From Sphingomonas donggukensis (GTDB lineage Bacteria; Pseudomonadota; Alphaproteobacteria; Sphingomonadales; Sphingomonadaceae), in assembly GCF_023674425.1 (NCBI RefSeq), contig NZ_CP098401.1:930001-994000 (forward strand): DNA of 64,000 nucleotides. Reading direction: 5' to 3'. Numbering within the stretch: position 1 is the first letter of the stretch; each line of letters opens with the position of its first letter. A program made the position numbers and the translations under genes. Under the pieces are notes generated by a model. It was not told the DNA's origin. It did no database searches and worked only from the letters and a program-made list of their open reading frames with translations. This document shows, one piece after another, positions 53,691 to 63,371 of the stretch.

Positions 53691-54742
53691 GCGAGGCGCC
53701 GCAGACCATCGCCGCGGAGGGCAGGGACCGCCTCGACGTCGCGGCGCTGACCGCGTGGATGGAGGCGAACGTCGCGGGTTTCGCCGGGCCGCTCACTTAC
53801 GCGAAGTTCGCGGGCGGCCAGTCGAACCCGACCTATCGCATCGACGCCGCCTCTGGCAGCTATGTGCTGCGCCGCAAGCCGTTCGGCCCGCTGCTGCCGT
53901 CGGCGCACGCGGTCGATCGCGAATACCGCTTGATCGCCGGGCTGCACCCCACCGGCTTCCCGGTCGCGCGGCCTTATGGCCTATGCACCGACGAAGGCGT
54001 CATCGGTGCCATGTTCTACGTCATGGGCCTGGCCGATGGGCGCAACCTGTGGGACGGCACGCTGCCGGATTATGCGCCGGCGGAGCGCACCGGCATCTAC
54101 GATGCGATGTGCGACACGCTCGCCGACCTGCACAACACGGACTATGTCGCGGCGGGGCTCGGCGATTACGGCAAGCCCGGCAACTACTTCGAACGCCAGG
54201 TCGCGCGCTGGACGAAGCAGTATCGCGCGTCCGAGACCGAGCATATGGCAGAGGTCGAGCGGCTGATCGCATGGCTGCCCGCGACACTGCCCGAACAGAC
54301 GCGCACGTCGATCGTCCACGGCGACTACCGCATCGACAACATGATCTTCGCGCACGACGCGCCGCGCGTGATCGCAGTGCTCGACTGGGAGCTGTCCACA
54401 CTCGGCGATCCGCTCGCCGACTTCAGCTATTTCCTGATGAGCTGGGTAACCCAGCCCGAAGGACGCTCCGGCGTGATGGGCGTAGCGGGCGGCGACAGCG
54501 GCATCCCGACGATCGAGGACATGGTCGCGCGCTACTGCGCTCGCACCGGTCGCGACGGCGTGCCCGACCTCAACTGGTATTTCGCCTACAACCTGTTCCG
54601 CCTGACCGGCATCGTCCAGGGCATCAAGAAGCGCATCGTCGAGGGCACGGCGTCAAGCGCGCAGGCTGAGCGGTCCGCGGCGCAGGTGTATCGATTGGCT
54701 TCGGCCAGCTGGAGCTTTGCAGAGAAGGCGGGGGCGGCGTGA
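53687..54742 (+). CDS. APH-fold phosphotransferase, ACAD10/11 N-domain-like
   Basis: 351 residues. Kinase-like APH fold: GGQSNPTYRID glycine-rich loop, Lys64 in VLRRKPFG, catalytic IVHGDYRIDN (His211, Asp213, Asn218) and metal-binding VLDWELSTLGDP (Asp233). The GGQSNPTY...LRRKP and DWELST blocks are typical of the family fused to the dehydrogenase in ACAD10/11 and of LvaA, not of antibiotic kinases. Proposed role: phosphorylating a 4-hydroxyacyl-CoA for elimination by the ACAD10/11-like enzyme. Overlaps its neighbours by 4 bases on each side. Confidence 0.88.
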   Translation: MSEAPQTIAAEGRDRLDVAALTAWMEANVAGFAGPLTYAKFAGGQSNPTYRIDAASGSYVLRRKPFGPLLPSAHAVDREYRLIAGLHPTGFPVARPYGLCTDEGVIGAMFYVMGLADGRNLWDGTLPDYAPAERTGIYDAMCDTLADLHNTDYVAAGLGDYGKPGNYFERQVARWTKQYRASETEHMAEVERLIAWLPATLPEQTRTSIVHGDYRIDNMIFAHDAPRVIAVLDWELSTLGDPLADFSYFLMSWVTQPEGRSGVMGVAGGDSGIPTIEDMVARYCARTGRDGVPDLNWYFAYNLFRLTGIVQGIKKRIVEGTASSAQAERSAAQVYRLASASWSFAEKAGAA

Positions 54743-55506
54743 AAAACCTGTTCGACCTGACCGGTAAGGTCGCAATCGTCACCGGCTCATCGAAGGGTAT
54801 CGGCAAGGCGTCCGCCGAGGCCTTGGCCGAGCATGGTGCCAAAGTCGTGATCTCCAGTCGAAAGCAGGAGCCGTGCGACGAGGTCGCCGCCGCGATCAAC
54901 GCGGAGCACGGGGACGGCACCGCGATCGCGGTCGCGGCCAACATCTCCGACAAGGACGGCCTCCAGAGCTTAGTCGATCGCTCCCGCGCGGCCTTCGGGT
55001 GGATCGACGTGCTGGTCTGCAACGCCGCGTCCAACCCCTATTACGGGCCGATGGCGGGCATCGAGGATGCGCAGTTCCGCAAGGTTCTCGACAACAATAT
55101 CCTCTCCAACCACTGGCTGATCCAGATGGTCGCGCCCGAGATGATCGCGCGGGGGGAGGGGTCGATCGTGATCGTCTCGTCGATCGCCGGCATCCGCGGC
55201 ACGGCGACGCTCGGCGCCTATGGCATTTCGAAGGCCGCCGACATGGCGCTCGCCCGCAACATGGCGCAGGAATTGGGGCCGCACGGCGTGCGCATCAACT
55301 GCATCGCGCCGGGGCTGGTGAAGACCGACTTCGCCCGCGCGCTGTGGGAAGACCCGGAGCGGGAGCGCGAGACCAACGCCCGCGTGCCGCTGCGCCGCAT
55401 CGGCACGCCGGACGAGATCGCGGGTGCGGTCGTCTATCTCGCGAGCCCGGCCAGCGCCTTCATGACGGGCCAGGCGATGGTGATCGATGGGGGAGTGACG
55501 ATCTGA
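54739..55506 (+). CDS. SDR-family oxidoreductase
   Basis: 255 residues from a GTG overlapping the kinase stop (GTGA). VTGSSKGIGKASAE nucleotide loop, CNAASNPYYGP (an NAA variant of NNAG), IVSSIAGIRG with the catalytic Ser, YGISK with Tyr/Lys, and CIAPGLVKTDF. Resembles peroxisomal DECR/DHRS4-like and 3-oxoacyl reductase-type SDRs. Could interconvert the hydroxy and oxo forms of the acyl-CoA chain. Confidence 0.88.
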   Translation: MKNLFDLTGKVAIVTGSSKGIGKASAEALAEHGAKVVISSRKQEPCDEVAAAINAEHGDGTAIAVAANISDKDGLQSLVDRSRAAFGWIDVLVCNAASNPYYGPMAGIEDAQFRKVLDNNILSNHWLIQMVAPEMIARGEGSIVIVSSIAGIRGTATLGAYGISKAADMALARNMAQELGPHGVRINCIAPGLVKTDFARALWEDPERERETNARVPLRRIGTPDEIAGAVVYLASPASAFMTGQAMVIDGGVTI

Positions 55507-56294
55507 TGCGGTTCAAGGGCAAGTCGATCATCGTGACCGGCGCGGGCTCCGGCATCGGGCGCGCCGCGGCGTGGCTGTTCGCCAGCGAGGGCGGGCGCGT
55601 GATCTGCGCCGACATCAACGATGGCGCCGATCGCATCGCCGAGGAAATCGGCGACCGCGCCACCGCGATTCGCATGGACGCGGGTTGCGAAGAGGACGTC
55701 GTCCGCGCGGTCGACCTTGCCGTCGCGACGCACGGCGGGCTGGACATCATGTTCGCCAACGCCGGCATTTCGGGCGGGATGGCCAACATCTTCGACACCG
55801 ACGTCGCGCTCATCACCGACGTGCTGCGGGTCAACCTGATCGGGCCGTTCCTGGCCATCAAGCATGCCGCCCCGCGCATCGCCGAGCGCGGCGGCGGCGC
55901 GATCGTGCTGACGGCCAGCGTCGCGGGCATCCGATCGGGGGCAGGCTCGCCCGCCTATTCGGCTTCGAAGGCCGGCGTCATCAATCTGGCCGCGGTCGCC
56001 GCGCAGCAATTGTCGGGCAGCAACGTGCGCGTGAACGCCATCTGCCCCGGCTTGACCGAGACGGGCATGACCAAGCCCACGTTCGACTATGCGCGAGAGG
56101 CCGGAAAGGTCGACCGCATCGGTCGCCTGAACCCGCTGCGCCGCGGCGCCCAGCCGGAGGAACTGGCGAAGGTCGCCGCGTTCCTGGCCAGCGACGACGC
56201 CAGCTACGTCAACGGCCAGGCGATCGCGGTCGATGGCGGCCTGTCTTCGAGCCACCCGGTAACGAAGCAGGAATACGGCAAGACCGCGGTCTAG
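55506..56294 (+). CDS. SDR-family oxidoreductase
   Basis: 262 residues. VTGAGSGIGRAAAW, FANAGISGG, LTASVAGIRSGAG with the catalytic Ser, YSASK, and NAICPGLTETGM. Its ATG shares one base with the previous stop (TGATG). The acidic residue after the second strand (VICADIND) favours NAD(H). Last gene of the dehydrogenase-kinase-SDR-SDR operon; the stop overlaps that of the convergent tesB gene. Confidence 0.88.
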   Translation: MRFKGKSIIVTGAGSGIGRAAAWLFASEGGRVICADINDGADRIAEEIGDRATAIRMDAGCEEDVVRAVDLAVATHGGLDIMFANAGISGGMANIFDTDVALITDVLRVNLIGPFLAIKHAAPRIAERGGGAIVLTASVAGIRSGAGSPAYSASKAGVINLAAVAAQQLSGSNVRVNAICPGLTETGMTKPTFDYAREAGKVDRIGRLNPLRRGAQPEELAKVAAFLASDDASYVNGQAIAVDGGLSSSHPVTKQEYGKTAV

Positions 56295-57190
56295 GCCTTG
56301 TCGCGCAGGCGGATCAGCCCCTCCTGCGCGGTGCTGGCGACCAGGCGTCCGTCGCGCGTGAAGATGCGCCCGCGATTGAAGCCGCGGGCGTGCCCGGACC
56401 ACGGACTGTCGGTGGTGTAGAGCAGCCAGTCGTCGGCGCGGAACGGCTCGTGCAGCCAGACGGCGTGGTCGAGGCTGGCGGTCTGCATCCGGTCGGTCAG
56501 CCAGCTTTTGCCATGCGGCAGCATCGCCGTGCCGAGCAGCGCCATGTCGGATGCATAGGCCAGCATCGCGCGATGGATCGCGGCATCGTCGGGCAGGGGC
56601 GCGACGACGCGGAACCAGCTGTGCCAGACGGGGTCGGTGGCGGTCGGCCGGGTCAGCGACCGCGGGCTGACCGGGCGCATCTCGATCGGACGCGCGCGCA
56701 GGAAGAACGGGCGCAGCTTCTCGGGGATGTCGTCGATATGTTCGAGCCGCAGGTCGCGCTCGGATTTCAGGGCGTCGGGGCCGGGCACCTCGGGCATCGC
56801 GTCCTGATGATGCAGCCCGTCCTCGGCGCGCTGGAACGATGCCGCCATGTTCAGGATCGGCTTGCCGCGCTGCATCGCGATGACGCGCCTCGTCGCGAAG
56901 CTGCCGCCGTCGAAATCGCGCACCACGCGGTAGATGATCGGGAAATTCTCGTCGCCGGGGCGCATGAAATAGGCGTGGAGCGAGTGCGCCGCCTTGTCAT
57001 GCACGCTGCGCTGCGCGGCCTGGAGCGCCTGGGCGATCACCTGCCCACCGAACACGCGCCCGACGCCGCCGGGCTGGCGCGCCCCGCGGTAGAGGTCGGT
57101 GTCGATTTCCTCGACGTCGAGCAGGGCGATGAGCTGCGCGGTCAGCGCCTCGGGCGTTTCGGCGCGGGCAGGGGGATTGTGGTCGGTCAT
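56291..57190 (-). CDS. tesB: Acyl-CoA thioesterase II
   Basis: 299 residues, double-hotdog TesB. RVFGGQVIAQALQAAQRSV at the first hotdog, HAYFMRPGD, and DHAVWLHEPFRADDWLLY in the second, with the Asp/Thr/Gln catalytic positions expected there. Cleaves medium- and long-chain acyl-CoA to fatty acid and CoA. Separated from the next minus-strand gene upstream by nothing but its own start; a long palindrome precedes it. Confidence 0.92.
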   Translation of the reverse strand: MTDHNPPARAETPEALTAQLIALLDVEEIDTDLYRGARQPGGVGRVFGGQVIAQALQAAQRSVHDKAAHSLHAYFMRPGDENFPIIYRVVRDFDGGSFATRRVIAMQRGKPILNMAASFQRAEDGLHHQDAMPEVPGPDALKSERDLRLEHIDDIPEKLRPFFLRARPIEMRPVSPRSLTRPTATDPVWHSWFRVVAPLPDDAAIHRAMLAYASDMALLGTAMLPHGKSWLTDRMQTASLDHAVWLHEPFRADDWLLYTTDSPWSGHARGFNRGRIFTRDGRLVASTAQEGLIRLRDKA

Positions 57191-57197
57191 GCTTAAG

Positions 57198-57330
57198 TTC
57201 CTCCCCGGTCACGGGGAGGGGGACCATGCGCAGCATGGTGGAGGGGGCGTGCCTCCAGCGATGCGCGTGGGGCGATCCCCCTCCACCACGTCCTTCGGCC
57301 GCGGTCCCCCTCCCCGTGAACGGGGAGGAA
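57198..57330. repeat. 133-bp long inverted repeat, TTCCTCCCC...GGGGAGGAA
   Basis: The arms (57198-57225 and 57303-57330) match at 27 of 28 positions; a second inner pair, TGGTGGAGGGGG with CCCCCTCCACCA, extends the stem. It lies between tesB and a dehydrogenase gene, both on the minus strand. In size and architecture it is like the 131-bp element at 712-842. Confidence 0.8.
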
Positions 57331-57338
57331 CTCAGTCG

Positions 57339-58466
57339 TCAATATCCCGCCGCGCGCGCCAGCTGGTCCGTGTGGAAATTGGTGTCGCCGAACATCTCCG
57401 CCAGCACCCGCGCGCGCTTCATGTAGAAGCCGATGTCGTATTCGTCGGTCATGCCGATACCGCCGTGCATCTGGATGCCCTCCTGCACCGACAGCGTAGT
57501 GGCGAGGCCGGTCATCGCCTTTGCGACCGACACCGCGGCATCCGCGCCGGGATCGCTCGCATCGAGCAGTTGCTGCGCCTTCAGCGTCGCGGCCCGCGCG
57601 ACCTCCATTTCGGAATACAGATGCGCGGCGCGGTGCTGGAGCGCCTGGAAGCTGCCGATCGGCACGCCGAATTGCTTGCGCTCCTTGAGATAGGCGACGG
57701 TCATGTCCATCGCCCCGCCGCCGACGCCGAGCATTTCCGCCGACGCGCCGGTCCGGCCGGCTGCGAGCAGGCGGGTGAGGCCACTCCATCCGCCATCGAC
57801 CTCGCCGATCACCGCATCTGCATCGACCTCGACGCCATCGAAGGTCAGTCGCGATGCGAAGCTGCTGTCGGCCAGCCGCTGCGGATCGTTGGCGAGCCCC
57901 GCGGCGCCCGCTTCGACGGCGAACAGCGTCACGCCGTCCTTCTCGCCGGCTGCGCCGGCGGTGCGGGCCGCCACGATCAGCAGGTCGGCGACATGGCCGT
58001 GGGTCACGAACCGCTTGGTGCCGCTCAACCGGAACCCGTTGCCGGCGCGCTCGGCCTTCAGGGCGATGTCGGTGCGGTGCTTGGGGCCTTCATCGATTGC
58101 CAGCGCCGCGACGGTGTCGCCCGAAAGGATGCCGGGGAACCAGCGCGCGGCGTGCGCGGTGCCGCCCAGCGCCGATACCGCAGCGACCGCGGTCGTGAGG
58201 AAGGGGGAGGGCGTCAGATTGCGCCCGATCTCCTCCAGCACGACGCCTGCCTCGACATGGCCAAGACCCAGGCCTCCGTCGGCCTCGGGGATCAGGATGC
58301 CGGTGAAGCCCATCTCGGCAAAGGATTTCCACAGCGTCCGATCGAAACCGGTCGCATCCTTGGCATCGCGCAGGCGCCGCATGTGGCCGACCGGGGCGTG
58401 CTCGGCGACATACTCCTTCGCGGTATCCCGGAGCATCGTCTGTTCGTCGTTCAGGAATAGCGGCAT
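57339..58466 (-). CDS. Acyl-CoA dehydrogenase, beta-type member of a pair
   Basis: 375 residues, similar in layout to the 47196 gene: EADGGLGLGHVEAGVVLEEIG, GTKRFVTHGHVADLLIV, and MHGGIGMTDEYDIGFYMKR at the C-terminus. Lacks the WCQGYSEP block of full-length enzymes. Probable partner of the dehydrogenase just upstream (58558-59742), giving an alpha/beta complex. ATG 58466 (MPLFLNDEQTML) is the best start. Confidence 0.86.
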   Translation of the reverse strand: MPLFLNDEQTMLRDTAKEYVAEHAPVGHMRRLRDAKDATGFDRTLWKSFAEMGFTGILIPEADGGLGLGHVEAGVVLEEIGRNLTPSPFLTTAVAAVSALGGTAHAARWFPGILSGDTVAALAIDEGPKHRTDIALKAERAGNGFRLSGTKRFVTHGHVADLLIVAARTAGAAGEKDGVTLFAVEAGAAGLANDPQRLADSSFASRLTFDGVEVDADAVIGEVDGGWSGLTRLLAAGRTGASAEMLGVGGGAMDMTVAYLKERKQFGVPIGSFQALQHRAAHLYSEMEVARAATLKAQQLLDASDPGADAAVSVAKAMTGLATTLSVQEGIQMHGGIGMTDEYDIGFYMKRARVLAEMFGDTNFHTDQLARAAGY

Positions 58467-58476
58467 TTGTAACTCC

Positions 58477-58555
58477 GTCATCCCAGCGGAAGCTGGGATC
58501 TTGCGCCGCAAGGGCGCGCTAGGTTGCGGGAGACCCCAGCTTTCGCTGGGGTGAC
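58477..58555. repeat. GTCATCCCAGC...GCTGGGGTGAC palindromic repeat
   Basis: Between the two dehydrogenase genes. Left arm GTCATCCCAGCGGAAGCTGG and right arm CCAGCTTTCGCTGGGGTGAC pair into an imperfect hairpin, each arm also being a smaller hairpin. A common repeat type in several proteobacterial groups. Confidence 0.75.
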
Positions 58556-58557
58556 GG

Positions 58558-59742
58558 TCAGGACGGCAATTCCAGGATGCGCTTGGCGATGATGTTCAGC
58601 TGCACCTCGCTCGTCCCGCCTTCGATCGAATTCGCCTTGGTGCGCAGCCACGCGCGCGCAGCGGCACCGCCGTTCGAGGCGTCGCTTTCCCACTCCAGCG
58701 TGTCCGTCCCGCCAGCGGCCATGATGAGTTCGTGGCGCGCCTTGTTCAGTTCGGTGCCGTAGTATTTCATCATGCTCGGCTGCGCGGGGTGCGAGCGTCC
58801 GGCCTTCAGTTCGTCGATGAAACGCTCCGACATCATCCCGAACGCCTTGCTGCGCACCTCGAACAGCGCGAGGCTGGCACGCAGCAGCGGATCGGCGAGC
58901 CGCCCGTCGTGATCGAGCCCGATAGCGGCGATCGCGCCGTCGATCAGCGGATTGCCGCCGGGCGACGACAGCCCCATGCCGGAGATCATCTCGCGCTCAT
59001 GCCCGAGCAGATATTTAGCGACGTCCCAACCCTTGTTGAGTTCGTGGACCAGGTTTGCCTTGGGCACCTTCACATTGTCCATGAAGGTTTCGCAGAACGG
59101 CGAATAGCCCGAGATCAGCAGGATCGGCTTCGTCGACACGCCTTCCGACGCCATGTCGAACAGGACGAAGCTGATGCCGCCTTGCTTCGTCGTCCTGTCG
59201 GTGCGGACGAGGCAGAAAATCCAGTCGGCCTTGTCGGCGTAGCTGGTCCAGACCTTCTGCCCGTTGACCAGGAAATGGTCGCCCTTGTCCTCGGCGGATG
59301 CCGCCAGCCCGGCGAGGTCGGAGCCGGCGTTGGGTTCCGAATAGCCTTGGCACCAGCGGATTTCGCCGCGCGCGATCTTGGTGAGGTGATCGAGCTTCTG
59401 CTCCTCGGTCCCGTATTTCAGCAGCGCCGGCCCGAGCATCGAGATGCCGAAGGAATTGAGCGGATTGCGTGCGCGGATCCGCGCCATTTCTTCGCGCAGG
59501 ATCTTCGTTTCCGCCGCCGACAGCCCACCGCCGCCATAGGCCTTGGGCCAGTCCGGCACCGTCCAGCCGCGCGCGGCCATGCGATCCATCCACAGCTTCT
59601 GGTCCGGGGTCAGCATCGACTGGTCGCGCCCGCCCCAGCATGCGTCCTTCTCCGACCGGACGGGCTCGCGCATCGACGGCGGGCAGTTTTCCTCCAGCCA
59701 GGCGCGGGTTTCGCTGCGGAAGGTTTCGAGGTCTTGGGTCAT
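58558..59742 (-). CDS. Acyl-CoA dehydrogenase, alpha-type member of a pair
   Basis: 394 residues. PDWPKAYGGGGLSAAETKIL, WCQGYSEPNAGSDLAGL, NGQKVWTSYADKADWIF, and the C-terminal IEGGTSEVQLNIIAKRIL. As in the 45827 enzyme, the MCAD Glu position is Gly. Same two-gene logic with the shorter dehydrogenase downstream. The two pairs are homologous modules, likely with different chain or ring specificity. Confidence 0.88.
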   Translation of the reverse strand: MTQDLETFRSETRAWLEENCPPSMREPVRSEKDACWGGRDQSMLTPDQKLWMDRMAARGWTVPDWPKAYGGGGLSAAETKILREEMARIRARNPLNSFGISMLGPALLKYGTEEQKLDHLTKIARGEIRWCQGYSEPNAGSDLAGLAASAEDKGDHFLVNGQKVWTSYADKADWIFCLVRTDRTTKQGGISFVLFDMASEGVSTKPILLISGYSPFCETFMDNVKVPKANLVHELNKGWDVAKYLLGHEREMISGMGLSSPGGNPLIDGAIAAIGLDHDGRLADPLLRASLALFEVRSKAFGMMSERFIDELKAGRSHPAQPSMMKYYGTELNKARHELIMAAGGTDTLEWESDASNGGAAARAWLRTKANSIEGGTSEVQLNIIAKRILELPS

Positions 59743-59755
59743 ATTAACTACTCCA

Positions 59756-59837
59756 CCGTTCGTCCTGAGCTTGTCGAAGGACGTGTCACGGGCAATGCGT
59801 TTGGGGCATGTGCTTCGACTTCGCTCAGCACGAACGG
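59756..59837. repeat. CCGTTCG...CGAACGG palindromic repeat, copy 3
   Basis: 82 bp with left arm CCGTTCGTCCTGAGCTTGTC and right arm CTTCGCTCAGCACGAACGG. Lies between the FadB-like gene and the dehydrogenase gene, both on the minus strand. Clear match to the 12513-12582 copy. Confidence 0.8.
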
Positions 59838-59862
59838 GGGAGGGGCGACCCTCCCCGCATCG

Positions 59863-61890
<2,028 letters not shown>

Positions 61891-61910
61891 GGATTTCCTT
61901 TCAAACTCAT

Positions 61911-61987
61911 CCGTTCGTTTCAAGCGAAGTCGAGAAACGGGTGGCGGGGCATCGGTCACGTTTCTCGACTGCGCTCGAAACGAACGG
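61911..61987. repeat. CCGTTCGTTTC...GAAACGAACGG palindromic repeat
   Basis: 77 bp just upstream of the FadB-like gene. Arms start CCGTTCGTTTCAAGCGAAGT and end CTCGAAACGAACGG, with matching GAGAAACG/CGTTTCTC cores. A sub-family of the CCGTTCG repeats seen at 12513, 47064 and 59756. Confidence 0.8.
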
Positions 61988-61998
61988 TGGGAATTAGG

Positions 61999-63219
61999 TC
62001 AATTCAGCGCCGAATAGATCATCGTCTTCAGTTCGCGGCGGATCGGATAGGTGTTGCTGGGCGACATTTGCGTCATGAAGATCATGATGATGCGCTCCAC
62101 GGGATCGATGAAGAACGCGGTCGAGAACAGCCCGCCCCAGTAGAATTCGCCGACCGATCCCGGTACCAGTGTCGGCGCGACGTCGATGGTGACCGCGAAG
62201 CCGAGGCCGAAGCCGACCCCGGCGTTGGTCGCTTCCGAAAACATCGACCGGCTCATGCTGGCAAGGTCGGCGCTCCCGGGCAGGTGATTCATCGTCATCA
62301 GCGCGACCGACTTGCGCGAAAGGATGCGCGCGCCGTCCAGCGTGCCGCCATCCAGCAGCATCCGGCAGAACCGATGATAGTCGAGCGCGGTCGAGACCAG
62401 CCCGCCGCCGCCGGAGACCAGCTTAGGCGCCCGGCTCCACGCCGATGCCGCTCCCTGGTCGTACATCACGCGGCCTTTGCCGGGCGCCAGCGTATAGCAG
62501 TCGGTCAGGCGATCGATCTTGTCGGCGGGCACTTCGAAGAAGGTGTCGTGCATGCCGAGCGGCGCGAAGATGCGGGTGCGGAATACTTCGGCCAGCGGCA
62601 TTTCGGCGACACGCTGCACGACCAGCCCGAGAAGGTCGGTCGATACCGAGTAGTTCCACGCCTCACCGGGTGAAAACTCGAGCGGCAGCTTCCCCAGCGC
62701 CGCGGCGAAGCCGTCGAGGTCGAGGTTGCCGTGCCAGCTTTCGATCCTGCCCTCGCGGTAGGCGGCGTCGATGTTCGAACGGTTCTGGAACCCGTAGGTG
62801 AGCCCCGACGTGTGCCGCAGCAGGTCGATCATCCGCATAGGCTCGGCGGTTGGCTTGGTCGCGAACGCCATGCCGGCACCGCCGCCGTTGTAGACGCCGA
62901 CGCCCTTCAGTTCGGGGACGACGTGGTGGACCGGGGTGTCGAGCGCGACCCGACCCTCCTCGACCAATTGCATGAACGCGACCGACGTCACCGGCTTGGT
63001 CATGCTGGCGATGCGGAACAGGCTGGCGTCATCGACCGCCGCGCCGCCTTCCCGCGCCGCGCCCATCGACGACAGGTGGACGATCGCGTCGTCGCGACCG
63101 ATCAGCAGTTGCGCGTTGGGCAGCTTGCCGTTGGCGACGTAATTCGCGTCGAGGAAGGCATCGATCCGGGCCAGGCGACCGGCGTCGAAGCCATGATCCT
63201 CGGGCTTCGCGATTGTCAT
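61999..63219 (-). CDS. Serine hydrolase of the beta-lactamase/transpeptidase-like fold
   Basis: 406 residues. SMTKP motif (Ser72, Lys75), YSVS in WNYSVSTD (class C-like Tyr), and FYWGGLFSTAFF near the end in place of the KTG. No signal peptide, so cytosolic, and more like EstB-type esterases and class C-like hydrolases than beta-lactamases. With CoA ligases near, it may open a lactone or hydrolyse an ester before CoA activation (inference). ATG 63219. Divergent from the acyl-CoA synthetase gene. Confidence 0.85.
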   Translation of the reverse strand: MTIAKPEDHGFDAGRLARIDAFLDANYVANGKLPNAQLLIGRDDAIVHLSSMGAAREGGAAVDDASLFRIASMTKPVTSVAFMQLVEEGRVALDTPVHHVVPELKGVGVYNGGGAGMAFATKPTAEPMRMIDLLRHTSGLTYGFQNRSNIDAAYREGRIESWHGNLDLDGFAAALGKLPLEFSPGEAWNYSVSTDLLGLVVQRVAEMPLAEVFRTRIFAPLGMHDTFFEVPADKIDRLTDCYTLAPGKGRVMYDQGAASAWSRAPKLVSGGGGLVSTALDYHRFCRMLLDGGTLDGARILSRKSVALMTMNHLPGSADLASMSRSMFSEATNAGVGFGLGFAVTIDVAPTLVPGSVGEFYWGGLFSTAFFIDPVERIIMIFMTQMSPSNTYPIRRELKTMIYSALN

Positions 63220-63235
63220 GGCTGGCCCATACCCC

Positions 63236-63247
63236 TGTTTCGAAACA
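63236..63247. promoter_or_regulatory. TGTTTCGAAACA palindrome in divergent promoter region
   Basis: Perfect 12-base palindrome in the 152-base gap between the divergent serine hydrolase and acyl-CoA synthetase genes, 16 bases upstream of the hydrolase ATG. GTTTC/GAAAC arms recall sites for TetR-type regulators of fatty-acid metabolism, though usual ones have a spacer. Only position and symmetry support it. Confidence 0.3.
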
Positions 63248-63371
63248 TTACCGGCGGCCCGCCCGGCGGGTGCGGCGTCTCTATCGCCTTGAGCGCCGCG
63301 CGAATCAACACTAAACCGTGTCGGGAACCGGCGTCCGCGCCCAAACCGAATATTCAACTGGAGAGCGCGCC

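Noticed and set aside
53687-54742. Aminoglycoside resistance kinase
   Set aside because: The fold is shared, but GGQSNPTY, LRRKP and DWELSTLGDP blocks and the acyl-CoA dehydrogenase context fit the ACAD10/11 family instead.
61999-63219. Beta-lactamase
   Set aside because: It lacks a signal peptide and KTG, and its neighbourhood is acyl-CoA metabolism.
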